DNA from: Pseudomonadota bacterium
GTDB lineage: Bacteria; Pseudomonadota; Gammaproteobacteria; Burkholderiales; Burkholderiaceae_C
Assembly (NCBI GenBank): GCA_023387335.1
Contig: JAEWIF010000026.1
Coordinates: forward strand, 310,001-374,000
Length of the DNA: 64,000 nt
Direction of reading: 5' to 3'
The position numbers and the translations under genes were made by a program. The notes beneath the pieces are model-generated. The model was not told the origin of the DNA, did no database searches, and saw only the letters and a list, made by a program, of their open reading frames with translations. The first letter of the stretch is position 1, and every line of letters begins with the position of its first letter. Positions 1 to 7,863 of the stretch are shown here, in pieces.

Positions 1-718
1 GGGCGCCGCGATTGAGCAGGCGAGAGGCGAAGATCGCCAGCACGCCCGTATAAGGATTGGAAAGCGCTTGTCTCGGACCGTAAGCGTTGAAGAAACGCAA
101 GGCAACGGCTGGAATGTTGTATGCACGACCGGTCATGAGGCACATCCGTTCCTGGTCGTACTTCGAAAGTGCGTACACGGAGGCCAGCGTCGGACTCTTG
201 CTTTCGGGCGTGGGCACGGGCTCCAGCGGGCCGCCGTCGGCGTCCTTGAGCTCCCAGTCGCCGGCCTTCAGCTGGGCCAGCGTGCGCTCGCCGGCTTCGC
301 GCGTGCGGCCCGAGGCATCGCGGTACAGGCCTTCCCCGTAGAGGCTCATGCTCGATGCGACCACGAGCCGCTGGACCGGGCGCGCGATCAGCGCCTCCAG
401 CAGGACGGCGGTCCCGAGGTTGTTCACCCTCGTGTAGTGCGCCAGCTCGTACATGCTCTGCCCGACACCCACCGCGGCGGCGAAGTGGAACACCGCGTCG
501 ATGCCGTCGAGCGCGCGATCGACCGCCGCGCGATCGCACACGTCGCCCACCACCAGTTCGACCTGGGGGTCGAGATAGGCCGGCCGCCTGCGTTCGGGAC
601 CATGCACCTGGTCGGCCAGGCAGTCGAGCACGCGCACCTGCAGGCCATGGCGCAGCAACTCGTCTGCGAGGTGGGAGCCGATGAAGCCGGCACCACCGGT
701 GATCAGGACATGTCGCAT
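1..718 (-). CDS. NAD-dependent epimerase/dehydratase, partial (C-terminus off window)
   Basis: This is the N-terminal 239 residues of an extended SDR sugar-nucleotide epimerase; no stop is reached before the window edge. The ATG at 718 opens with MRHVLITGGAGFIGSH, the Rossmann GxxGxxG site. Further on come FHFAAAVGV, VVASSMSLYGEG and the catalytic Tyr-Lys pair in YALSK. The SSMSxYGEG stretch is reminiscent of dTDP-rhamnose or UDP-glucose 4-epimerases, but substrate cannot be fixed from sequence. An AGGGAA sits about 10 bases before the start. It is divergent from the inositol-phosphate synthase gene, and a second epimerase-family gene lies at 4.8-5.8 kb, which suggests a surface-polysaccharide sugar region. 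Confidence 0.88.
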   Translation of the reverse strand, partial: MRHVLITGGAGFIGSHLADELLRHGLQVRVLDCLADQVHGPERRRPAYLDPQVELVVGDVCDRAAVDRALDGIDAVFHFAAAVGVGQSMYELAHYTRVNNLGTAVLLEALIARPVQRLVVASSMSLYGEGLYRDASGRTREAGERTLAQLKAGDWELKDADGGPLEPVPTPESKSPTLASVYALSKYDQERMCLMTGRAYNIPAVALRFFNAYGPRQALSNPYTGVLAIFASRLLNRGA

Positions 719-902
719 GTCAAGGATTCCCTTTTAGACAGGCAGGCAATGTTATGGGTTCGCTTTGCATCGCGGGGCTCAGCCAAAACCATTTGTCTCC
801 AAATATCGGCATGGTCCAGCAGGAAAACTGCAACGCCGCGCTTTGCTCGCGCGTAGAGTGCGTTGCCTTCATCGATGCAAATCGAACGCAGGAGAAAATT
901 CA

Positions 903-2051
903 ATGTCCAGCATTCGCGTGGCGGTCATCGGCGTGGGCAATTGCGCTTCGGCCCTGGTGCAGGGCGTCCATTACTACCGTGATGCCTCGCCCGATGATTT
1001 CGTGCCCGGGCTCATGCACGTGGACCTCGGCGGCTACCACCCGCGCGACATCCAGTTCACCGCGGCCTTCGACATCAGCGCGCACAAGGTCGGCCTCGAT
1101 CTCGCCGAAGCGATCTACGCGGAACCGAACAACACGATCCGCTTCGCCGACGTGCCGCCGATGGGCGTCATGGTCCACCGCGGCATGACGCACGACGGGC
1201 TGGGCACCTACCTCAGGGACGTGGTGCCCAAGTCGAGCGCGAGCACCGACGACATCGTGGGCATCCTCAAGGCCACGCACACCGACGTGGTGGTCTCCTA
1301 CCTGCCGGTGGGCTCGGAGATGGCGACCAAGTGGTACGTGGAGCAGGTGCTGGAAGCCGGCTGCGCCTTCGTCAACTGCATCCCGGTGTTCATCGCTTCC
1401 GCGCCGTACTGGAACAAGCGCTTCGCGCAGCGGCGGCTGCCCATCATCGGCGACGACATCAAGTCGCAGGTGGGCGCGACCATCGTGCACCGCATGCTGA
1501 CCGACCTGTTCAGGAAGCGCGGCGTGCGGGTGGACCGCACCTACCAGCTGAACTTCGGCGGCAACACCGATTTCCTGAACATGCTGGAGCGCGAGCGGCT
1601 CGCCTCCAAGAAGATCTCCAAGACCCAGGCCGTCACCAGCCAGCTGGGCCATCCGATGAAGGCGAGCGACGTGCACGTGGGCCCGAGCGACTACGTGCCC
1701 TGGCTGGCCGACCGCAAGTTCTGCCACATCCGGATGGAAGGCACGGGCTTCGGCAACGTGCCCATGCAGTGCGAAGTGAAGCTGGAGGTGTGGGACTCGC
1801 CCAATTCCGCCGGCGTGGTGATCGACGCGGTGCGCTGCGCCAAGATCGCGCTGGACCGCGGCATCGGCGGCGCGCTCAACGGGCCTTCGGGCTACTTCAT
1901 GAAGTCGCCGCCGCTGCAGTTCACCGACGACGAGGCGCGCGAGCTGGTCGAGGCCTTCATCCGTGGCGATGCGCCGATCAAGCAGCGCCGCCGCACCGGC
2001 CCGAGCAAGGTCGCGGCCGCCCTGGCCCGCAAGCCGGTGGGAGCGCCATGA
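903..2051 (+). CDS. ino1: myo-inositol-1(3)-phosphate synthase
   Basis: Predicted NAD-dependent cyclisation of glucose 6-phosphate to inositol 3-phosphate, 382 residues. The N-terminus ([18 protein letters not shown]) is the NAD-binding loop in the form typical of short actinobacterial/archaeal Ino1 rather than the roughly 500-residue eukaryotic enzyme. [11 protein letters not shown] and the Lys-rich [10 protein letters not shown] segment match the active-site region of the family. The start at 903 is preferred over an upstream in-frame ATG at 765 because AGGAG lies just before it and the extension has no family resemblance. The stop overlaps the next start as ATGA, so translation of the next gene is probably coupled. 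Inositol synthesis is sporadic in betaproteobacteria, so horizontal origin is possible. Confidence 0.92.
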   Translation: MSSIRVAVIGVGNCASALVQGVHYYRDASPDDFVPGLMHVDLGGYHPRDIQFTAAFDISAHKVGLDLAEAIYAEPNNTIRFADVPPMGVMVHRGMTHDGLGTYLRDVVPKSSASTDDIVGILKATHTDVVVSYLPVGSEMATKWYVEQVLEAGCAFVNCIPVFIASAPYWNKRFAQRRLPIIGDDIKSQVGATIVHRMLTDLFRKRGVRVDRTYQLNFGGNTDFLNMLERERLASKKISKTQAVTSQLGHPMKASDVHVGPSDYVPWLADRKFCHIRMEGTGFGNVPMQCEVKLEVWDSPNSAGVVIDAVRCAKIALDRGIGGALNGPSGYFMKSPPLQFTDDEARELVEAFIRGDAPIKQRRRTGPSKVAAALARKPVGAP

Positions 2052-2980
2052 TCGAAGCCGTCAAGTTCTGGAACGAGCCGAACAACAAGTCGCACTGGGA
2101 CCTGGAACTCGACCCGGGCTGGGTGCGGTTCGCGGAGATGGCCACGCTGTCCGCGCAGGCCGTGAAGGCCGAGAGCCCGGACCTCACGCGCGTGCTGGGC
2201 GGCATCTCGCCGATCGATCCGACCTTCATGGCGATGCTGCGCGACGCGGGTGCGCTGCGCGACATGGACGCGGTGGCGGTGCACGGTTTCCCGCTCGACT
2301 GGAACCATTGGCAGATCGACGAGTGGCCCGACAAGCTGCTCGAGATCCAGGCGGTGACGCCGCTGCCGGTCTGGGTGACGGAAGTGGGCGTTTCCACCTT
2401 CGGCGCCGAGGAGGTGCAGGACTGGGGCCTCAAGCGCACGGCCGAACTGCTGATCGGCCGCGCGCCGCGCATCCACTGGTATTCGCTGTACGACCTGCCC
2501 AAGGCCTGGCCCGCGACCACCCGGCACCGCGAGGCCGAGGGATCGAGCTACTACCGCCACTTCCACATGGGCTTGCTGCGCGAGGACGGCTCGCCCAAAT
2601 TGGCATGCGCCCGCTTCCATGAATTCGCGCCCGAACTGGGCATCTGCCAGTGGTTCCACTTCGAGGACCACCGGCTCGACGAGGCCGTGCGCTGGCTCAG
2701 GCGCCTGGGCGTGGCGAAGCTTCGCACGGGCCTGTCCTGGGCGGACAGCTTCCGCCCGGGCGCGGACGCGTGGTTCGACCGGCAGATGGCGGCACTGGAG
2801 GATTTCGACGTGACCCTGACCTTCTGTTTCACCCCGGAGCACCGTGGCCTGAACCCGCACCACACCAGCGCGCCCCAGGTCCCCGCCGAGTACGCGGACT
2901 TCTGCGCCCGCATGGTGCGCCGCTACGCGCCCGCGCAGGGCGCCGCCATCGCTGCCGCCGGCGAGGTGGCGGCGGTGTGA
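2048..2980 (+). CDS. GH39/GH5-like glycoside hydrolase, apparently circularly permuted
   Basis: 310 residues with clan GH-A (beta/alpha)8 motifs in the wrong order. The protein opens with VKFWNEPNN (the strand-4 acid/base Glu motif), then [24 protein letters not shown] (strand-7 nucleophile Glu), [10 protein letters not shown] and [10 protein letters not shown], which normally closes such domains. After about residue 195 comes material that normally starts the barrel: [31 protein letters not shown], and [15 protein letters not shown], which should precede WNEPN. No signal peptide is visible. The ATG overlaps the ino1 stop (ATGA) and its own stop overlaps a GTG start, so it is embedded in a coupled operon. 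Substrate is unknown. The order of motifs is seen directly; permutation is the inference. Confidence 0.8.
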   Translation: MIEAVKFWNEPNNKSHWDLELDPGWVRFAEMATLSAQAVKAESPDLTRVLGGISPIDPTFMAMLRDAGALRDMDAVAVHGFPLDWNHWQIDEWPDKLLEIQAVTPLPVWVTEVGVSTFGAEEVQDWGLKRTAELLIGRAPRIHWYSLYDLPKAWPATTRHREAEGSSYYRHFHMGLLREDGSPKLACARFHEFAPELGICQWFHFEDHRLDEAVRWLRRLGVAKLRTGLSWADSFRPGADAWFDRQMAALEDFDVTLTFCFTPEHRGLNPHHTSAPQVPAEYADFCARMVRRYAPAQGAAIAAAGEVAAV

Positions 2981-3573
2981 GCACCTTCCTGCTCGTGCGC
3001 CACGCGGCGCACGACTGGCTGGGCCGCGGCCTGGCCGGCCGGCTGCCGGGCGTGTCGCTCAACGCGCAGGGCTGGCTGCAGGCCGAGTCGCTGGTCGAGC
3101 GGCTGCAGGGGCGCGACATCGCCGCGATCTACAGCAGCCCGCAGCCGCGCGCGCAGGAGACCGTGGCGCCGCTGGCCGGGCGCCGCAGGCTGCCGATCCG
3201 CTTGCTGGAAGCGTTCGACGAAGTCGACTTCGGCGAGTGGACCGGCCGCGAGTTCGACTGGCTCGCGCGCCACGACGGCGAGCGCTGGCGGCAGTGGTGC
3301 CTGCACCGCGGCCAGGCCCAGCCGCCGGGCGGCGAGCCGTTCCAGCAGGTGCGCCGCCGCGCGGTGGACGCGCTGCACGAGCTGGGGCTGCGCTACCCCG
3401 ACGGCGCGGTGCTGATCGCCTCGCACGGCGACGTGATCAAGGCGGTGATCGCCACCAGCCTGCAGATGTCGCTGGACGACCTGGAATGCTTCGACATCGA
3501 GCCGGCTTCGGTGAGCGTGCTCCAGCTCGGCGCGGGGTGGCAGAAGGTGAAGATGGTGAACGGGCCCGGCTAG
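2977..3573 (+). CDS. histidine phosphatase family protein
   Basis: 198 residues, starting at a GTG that overlaps the previous stop (GTGA). The branch-1 histidine phosphatase signature is present: LLVRHAAHDW carries the phospho-accepting His, FGEWTGREF the conserved acidic stretch, and IASHGDVIKAVIA the second catalytic His. Such enzymes act on phosphoglycerate, ribazole-phosphate, sugar phosphates or small phosphoesters. Because it is translationally coupled behind inositol-phosphate synthase, a role in dephosphorylating inositol phosphate is an attractive inference. It would substitute for the usual IMPase, which is not seen in this window. Nothing in the sequence proves the substrate. Confidence 0.88.
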   Translation: MSTFLLVRHAAHDWLGRGLAGRLPGVSLNAQGWLQAESLVERLQGRDIAAIYSSPQPRAQETVAPLAGRRRLPIRLLEAFDEVDFGEWTGREFDWLARHDGERWRQWCLHRGQAQPPGGEPFQQVRRRAVDALHELGLRYPDGAVLIASHGDVIKAVIATSLQMSLDDLECFDIEPASVSVLQLGAGWQKVKMVNGPG

Positions 3574-3583
3574 CCCGCGGCGC

Positions 3584-3763
3584 TCATTCGCGTGGCTGCT
3601 CGCCCGGCGACTGGCCGGGCAGGTTCTTCTCGGGCAGCGTCTTGTCGATCACTTCCTCGTCGGGCACGTCCTTCGGGCCCGGCCCGTCGGGCGTGCGGGG
3701 CAGCTCGCGCGCGGGCTCGTCGCCTTCGGCGGCACCTTGCGGGCGGTTCTCTGGATCTGGCAT
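3584..3763 (-). CDS. small acidic Pro/Glu-rich hypothetical protein
   Basis: 59 residues, very rich in Pro, Glu, Asp and Gly (for example DVPDEEVIDKTLPEKNLPG), with no membrane segment or Cys. It is probably disordered. GGAG lies upstream of the ATG at 3763 in the antisense direction. It is convergent with the phosphatase gene (10-bp gap) and follows the GT9-like gene on the same strand. I do not recognise a family; a gene this short and compositionally biased could still be spurious. Confidence 0.5.
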   Translation of the reverse strand: MPDPENRPQGAAEGDEPARELPRTPDGPGPKDVPDEEVIDKTLPEKNLPGQSPGEQPRE

Positions 3764-3798
3764 GGGAGGCTCCTGGTCGGGCGATGACCCAGGATGGA

Positions 3799-4794
3799 TC
3801 AGCCGGCCGCTCCATTCCGTCGCCACGGTCCGGGCGTGCATGTAGGACGAACGCCTGCGCTCGAGCTTGCGGACGGCGGGGCGAGCCGCGCGGCTTCCCG
3901 CGCCACCTGCCGGACGAGGCCGCGCCAGTCGCCGGGAGCCGGCTGGCGGAACAGGCGCATCGTGCGATACCACGGCGAATCGGTGCGCTGCTCCATCCAG
4001 CGCCAGTCGGCTTCGTGCTTGAGCAGCAGCCAAGTGGGGCGCCCGAGCGATGCGGCCAGGTGCGCGGGCATGCCGTCGATGCTGATCACCAGGTCCATCC
4101 GCAGCATGGCGGCCGCGGCGGCTTCGAGCGTCGCGGTGCGGCGATGCAGCGATTCGATGGTCGCCTGGCCGGCCGCCGGGCCTTGCTGCAGCGAGATGCA
4201 GCGCACGCCGGGCACGGAGAGCAGCGGTTCGAGGCAGGGCCACGGGATCGACCGCGAGCCGTCCCACTCGCTCGCCGCCCACAGCAGGCCCACGCGCAGG
4301 CGGCCGTCGTCGGGAATGGTGATCGCCGCGAGCCGCCGCGCCTGCTGCGCCAGGTGCGGGTAGGGCGGCGGCAGCGAATGCGGCGTGGCGCGCAGCGCGT
4401 ACGCGAGTTCCATCACTTCGATCTCGACCTCGTGCGCCGGCCAGTCCGGGCCGAGCCAGCCGTTGTGCACCTGGCCCAGCCCCGGCGCGTCGTGCAGCAG
4501 CGCGACGAAGGGCGGCTGCACCATGAAGTGCAACCGGCGCGCGCGGCGCTCGAGCTCGGGGACGAACCTCAGGAACTGCAGCGTGTCGCCCAGGCCGTGC
4601 TCGCAGCGCACCAGCACCGTCCTGCCGTCGGGCGGCGTGCCGTCCCAGAACAGGTGGTGGCCGTCGCGCGGCACGCGGCCGGCGCGGCGGTCGGCTTCCA
4701 TGGCGTCGGTTTCGCGCCAGGCCGCCGGCCAGTCGCCCGCGCGCATCGCGGCCCGCCAGCGGGCGCCGGCCTGCTCGCGCGCGACCGCGTCCAT
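3799..4794 (-). CDS. GT9-like/TPR-associated glycosyltransferase-fold protein
   Basis: 331 residues. The segment RVGLLWAASEWDGSRSIPW, then the pattern of LISIDGMPAHLAASLGRPTW and a terminal DSPWYRTMRLFRQP, resembles the C-terminal part of heptosyltransferase-like (GT9) proteins found fused to TPR units in Burkholderiales. VLVRCEHGLGDTLQFLRF is the matching N-terminal glycine motif. The ATG at 4794 overlaps the stop of the epimerase upstream, so the two are probably translated together. A role in adding sugar to a surface glycan or glycoprotein is inferred. The last 25 or so residues (rich in Ser, Ala, Pro) look unconserved. Confidence 0.75.
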   Translation of the reverse strand: MDAVAREQAGARWRAAMRAGDWPAAWRETDAMEADRRAGRVPRDGHHLFWDGTPPDGRTVLVRCEHGLGDTLQFLRFVPELERRARRLHFMVQPPFVALLHDAPGLGQVHNGWLGPDWPAHEVEIEVMELAYALRATPHSLPPPYPHLAQQARRLAAITIPDDGRLRVGLLWAASEWDGSRSIPWPCLEPLLSVPGVRCISLQQGPAAGQATIESLHRRTATLEAAAAAMLRMDLVISIDGMPAHLAASLGRPTWLLLKHEADWRWMEQRTDSPWYRTMRLFRQPAPGDWRGLVRQVAREAARLAPPSASSSAGVRPTCTPGPWRRNGAAG

Positions 4795-5762
4795 CAGGCG
4801 CCTTGCTTGAGCAGGCCGTCGAAGTAGCCGATCGTGCGCACCAGGCCTTCGCGCAGCTGCACCGCGGGTTCCCAGCCGAGCTTCTCGCCCGCGAGCGTGA
4901 TGTCGGGGCGGCGCTGCTGCGGATCGTCGGCGGGCAGCGGGCGGAACACCAGCTGCGACGTCGAGTTCGTCAGGTTGATCACCTGCTCGGCCAGCTGCAG
5001 GATGGTGAACTCGCGCGGATTGCCCAGGTTGATCGGGCCGGGCAGCGGGCCGGGCGCTTCCATGAAGCGCACGAAGCCTTCGACCAGGTCGTCCACGTAG
5101 CAGAAGCTGCGCGTCTGCTCGCCCCGGCCGTAGATGGTGATGGGCTCGCCGCGCAGCGCCTGCACGATGAAGTTGGACACCACGCGGCCGTCGTCCGGAT
5201 GCATCCGCGGTCCGTAGGTATTGAAGATGCGGCAGACCCGCACGTCGATGCCGAACTGGCGGTGGTGGTCCATGAACAGCGTCTCCGCGCAGCGCTTGCC
5301 TTCGTCGTAGCAGCTGCGCAGGCCGACCGGATTGACGTGGCCCCAGTAGCTCTCGGGCTGCGGATGCACCAGCGGGTCGCCGTAGACCTCGCTGGTGGAT
5401 GCCTGGAAGATGCGGGCCTGGAGGCGCCGCGCCTGCTCCAGCAGGTTGAGGGCACCCAGCACGCTGGTCTTCACCGTATGCACCGGGTCGTGCTGGTAGT
5501 GCGGCGGCGAGGCCGGGCAGGCCAGGTTGTAGATGCGGTCCACCTCCACGTGCAGCGGCAGCGTGACGTCGTGCCGCATCAGTTCGAAACCGGGCCGTCC
5601 CGCGAGGTGCTCGACGTTGCGGCGCGAGCCGGTGAAGAAGTTGTCGACGCACAGCACCTCGTGGCCGTCGCGCAGCAGGCGTTCGCACAGGTGGCTGCCC
5701 AGGAACCCGGCCCCGCCGGTCACCAGCACGCGCCGGCTTCTACTGCTTTCGTGGCGGATCAT
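4794..5762 (-). CDS. UDP-glucuronate decarboxylase (UDP-xylose synthase)-like NAD epimerase
   Basis: 322 residues of the extended SDR family. [19 protein letters not shown] is the NAD site; [18 protein letters not shown] is the hallmark of UDP-xylose synthases; [11 protein letters not shown] and YDEGKRCAE provide the Ser/Thr and the Tyr-Lys catalytic residues; [10 protein letters not shown] and [13 protein letters not shown] are the expected substrate-loop motifs. Predicted reaction: UDP-glucuronate to UDP-xylose plus CO2. The start at 5762 follows a purine-rich AAAAAGAG. An upstream ATG would add about 19 unconserved residues. It precedes the GT9-like gene with an overlapping stop/start, so product and transferase are probably made together. 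Confidence 0.9.
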   Translation of the reverse strand: MIRHESSRSRRVLVTGGAGFLGSHLCERLLRDGHEVLCVDNFFTGSRRNVEHLAGRPGFELMRHDVTLPLHVEVDRIYNLACPASPPHYQHDPVHTVKTSVLGALNLLEQARRLQARIFQASTSEVYGDPLVHPQPESYWGHVNPVGLRSCYDEGKRCAETLFMDHHRQFGIDVRVCRIFNTYGPRMHPDDGRVVSNFIVQALRGEPITIYGRGEQTRSFCYVDDLVEGFVRFMEAPGPLPGPINLGNPREFTILQLAEQVINLTNSTSQLVFRPLPADDPQQRRPDITLAGEKLGWEPAVQLREGLVRTIGYFDGLLKQGA

Positions 5763-5961
5763 CGACTGCTCTTTTTCAATCCCTGGGCGGATGTTTATAG
5801 CGTTGGCCTGCGCGGCCATGGGCGAAACGCGATCCCGCTGAGTTTCTTTTTTCGCAACGAATCGCGAGGGGAAGTCGAGTACCGCACGCTTGTGGCATGA
5901 ACGTGGGTTCGCGCGAGCCGGCAGAGCCTGCGCAACGCAGTCTCGGCCATATAAATCCGCG

Positions 5962-6297
5962 ATGCCCGCCCTGACCCCCGACTCCATCGCCGGCACCGTC
6001 CGGCGCAAGGCGCGCCGCGCGCGCGACAACGTCGCGGCGGCGAAGGAGGAACTCGCCGCCGCGAACGAGACGCTGAAGGACGCGCTGCCGCGCCGCGACG
6101 CCGACGCCATCGCGCAGGCGGCCGGGCGCACCTTGGTCGCCGAGGAGGAAGTGCGCCAGGCCGCGCACGAACTCGAGGTCGTGAACGAACTGCTCGAAGA
6201 CGGGGCCCCTGTGCCCACGCCGCCGGCGTCGGGCGCCCACGGCGCCAGCGGCGAGGGCGTGCGCAGCCTGCTGCCGCGCATCCGGCGGCGCGATTGA
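5962..6297 (+). CDS. hypothetical Ala/Glu/Arg-rich helical protein
   Basis: 111 residues. Residues about 10-80 are a continuous charged helix pattern ([20 protein letters not shown] and [20 protein letters not shown]), a probable coiled coil. A Pro/Gly-rich tail ends in LLPRIRRRD. No signal peptide, Cys or membrane segment is seen. The ATG at 5962 begins the helical part; the in-frame extension upstream lacks a ribosome site. I do not recognise a family. It lies alone between the divergent UDP-xylose synthase gene and an aldehyde dehydrogenase. Confidence 0.55.
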   Translation: MPALTPDSIAGTVRRKARRARDNVAAAKEELAAANETLKDALPRRDADAIAQAAGRTLVAEEEVRQAAHELEVVNELLEDGAPVPTPPASGAHGASGEGVRSLLPRIRRRD

Positions 6298-6367
6298 ACC
6301 CTTCCGGGACCGGGTCCGCCGATTGCCCGACAATCGCCCTTTTCCTCCCTTGCACCAGCATCAGTCC

Positions 6368-7807
6368 ATGACCTACCCGAACACCCAGCTCTTCATCGAC
6401 GGCCAATGGCAGGACGCGGCGGACGGCCGCAGCCTGGCCGTGTTCAATCCCGCGACCGGCAAGGAGATCGGCCGCGTGGCCCACGCCGGCAAGGCGGACC
6501 TGGACAAGGCGCTGGCCGCCGCGCAGAAGGGGTTCGAGACCTGGCGCGACATGACGGCCGCCGAGCGCAGCAAGATCATGCGCAAGGCCGCCGGCCTGAT
6601 GCGCGAGCGCGCCGAGGCCATCGGCCGCCTGCTCACGCAGGAGCAGGGCAAGCCGCTGGTGGAAGCCAAGGGCGAGGCCCTGGCGGCCGCCGACATCATC
6701 GAGTGGTTCGCGGAGGAAGGCTTCCGCGTGTACGGCCGCATCGTCCCGTCGCGCAACAACCTGGCCGTGCGCCAGATGGTGATCAAGGACCCGGTGGGTC
6801 CCGTGGCCGCCTTCACGCCCTGGAACTTCCCGATCAACCAGGTGGTGCGCAAGGTCGCCGCCGCCCTGTCGGCCGGCTGCTCCATGCTGGTCAAGGCGCC
6901 GGAAGAGACGCCCGCGGGCCCGGCCGAGCTGATCCGTGCGTTCCAGGACGCGGGCCTGCCGCCCGGCGTGCTGGGCCTCGTGTACGGCAACCCGGCGGAG
7001 ATCTCCAGCTACCTGATCCCGCACCCGGTCATCCGCAAGATCACCTTCACCGGCTCGACGCCGGTGGGCAAGCAGCTGGCCGCCATCGCCGGCCAGCACA
7101 TGAAGCGCGTGACGATGGAACTGGGCGGCCACGCCCCGGTGATCGTGTGCGAGGACGCCGACATCGCCCTGGCCGTCAAGTCGGCCGGCGCGGCCAAGTT
7201 CCGCAACGCGGGCCAGGTCTGCATCTCGCCCACCCGCTTCCTGGTGCACGAGAGCATCCGCGCCGAGTTCGCCGCCGCGCTGACCAAGCACGCGCAGGCG
7301 CTCAAGGTCGGCGACGGCCTGGCCGAGGGCACGACCATGGGCCCGCTGGCCAACCCGCGCCGCCTGACGGCGATGGCCGAGTTCACCAAGGACGCGGTGG
7401 AGAAGGGCGCCAAGGTGCTGTCGGGCGGCGAGCGCATCGGCGACTCCGGCAACTTCTGGCAGCCGACCATCCTGGACGAGGTGCCGCTGCAGGCCAAGGT
7501 GTTCAACGACGAGCCGTTCGGCCCGATGGCCGCGATCCGCTCGTTCGGCAAGCTGGAGGACGCCATCGCCGAATCGAACCGGCTCCCGTACGGCCTGGCC
7601 GGCTACGCGTTCACGCGCTCGCTGAAGAACGCCGACCTGCTGTCGCGCCGCGTCGAAGTCGGCATGCTGTGGATCAACATGCCGGCGCTGCCGTCGGCCG
7701 AGATGCCGTTCGGCGGCGTCAAGGATTCGGGCTACGGCTCGGAGGGCGGCCCGGAGGCGGTGGAGGCGTACCTGAACGCCCGCGCCGTCTCGGTGATGAA
7801 CGTCTGA
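6368..7807 (+). CDS. NAD(P)-dependent aldehyde dehydrogenase, succinate-semialdehyde dehydrogenase-like
   Basis: 479 residues, full length for the ALDH superfamily. [19 protein letters not shown] is the cofactor/oxyanion region, [15 protein letters not shown] the Rossmann loop, [10 protein letters not shown] the catalytic Glu, and [14 protein letters not shown] the nucleophilic Cys. [16 protein letters not shown] is near the C-terminus. Overall it resembles SSADH or 2-oxoglutarate-semialdehyde dehydrogenase. The latter would fit a non-phosphorylative pentonate route, but the gene is separated from the sugar-acid cluster by the phytochrome. The start at 6368 matches the family N-terminus (TQLFIDGQW); the stretch before it contains no better candidate. 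Confidence 0.9.
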   Translation: MTYPNTQLFIDGQWQDAADGRSLAVFNPATGKEIGRVAHAGKADLDKALAAAQKGFETWRDMTAAERSKIMRKAAGLMRERAEAIGRLLTQEQGKPLVEAKGEALAAADIIEWFAEEGFRVYGRIVPSRNNLAVRQMVIKDPVGPVAAFTPWNFPINQVVRKVAAALSAGCSMLVKAPEETPAGPAELIRAFQDAGLPPGVLGLVYGNPAEISSYLIPHPVIRKITFTGSTPVGKQLAAIAGQHMKRVTMELGGHAPVIVCEDADIALAVKSAGAAKFRNAGQVCISPTRFLVHESIRAEFAAALTKHAQALKVGDGLAEGTTMGPLANPRRLTAMAEFTKDAVEKGAKVLSGGERIGDSGNFWQPTILDEVPLQAKVFNDEPFGPMAAIRSFGKLEDAIAESNRLPYGLAGYAFTRSLKNADLLSRRVEVGMLWINMPALPSAEMPFGGVKDSGYGSEGGPEAVEAYLNARAVSVMNV

Positions 7808-7822
7808 TCGCCGGCGACGCAC

Positions 7823-7863
7823 ATGCCATGCGCATCGCTCTCGGGAGGGCGGTCGCATGGCAT
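7823..7863 (+). promoter_or_regulatory. 10-bp inverted repeat enclosing the phytochrome ribosome site and start
   Basis: ATGCCATGCG at 7823-7832 is exactly complementary to CGCATGGCAT at 7854-7863, leaving a 21-base loop. The loop contains GGGAGGG (about 7843-7849), a good Shine-Dalgarno for the ATG at 7857, and that ATG lies within the 3' arm. No T-tract follows, so it does not look like a simple terminator. It may restrict translation initiation or be a protein-binding palindrome. Confidence 0.55.

Noticed and set aside
765..902. Longer start for ino1.
   Set aside because: The added 46 residues do not resemble the family and the ATG at 903 has an AGGAG ribosome site.
1331..2047. In-frame extension upstream of the glycoside hydrolase-like gene that could supply a missing N-terminal half.
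   Set aside because: The extension is the +1 frame of ino1 and reads as Arg/Ala/Gly-rich nonsense with no barrel motif; the ATG at 2048 is the real start.
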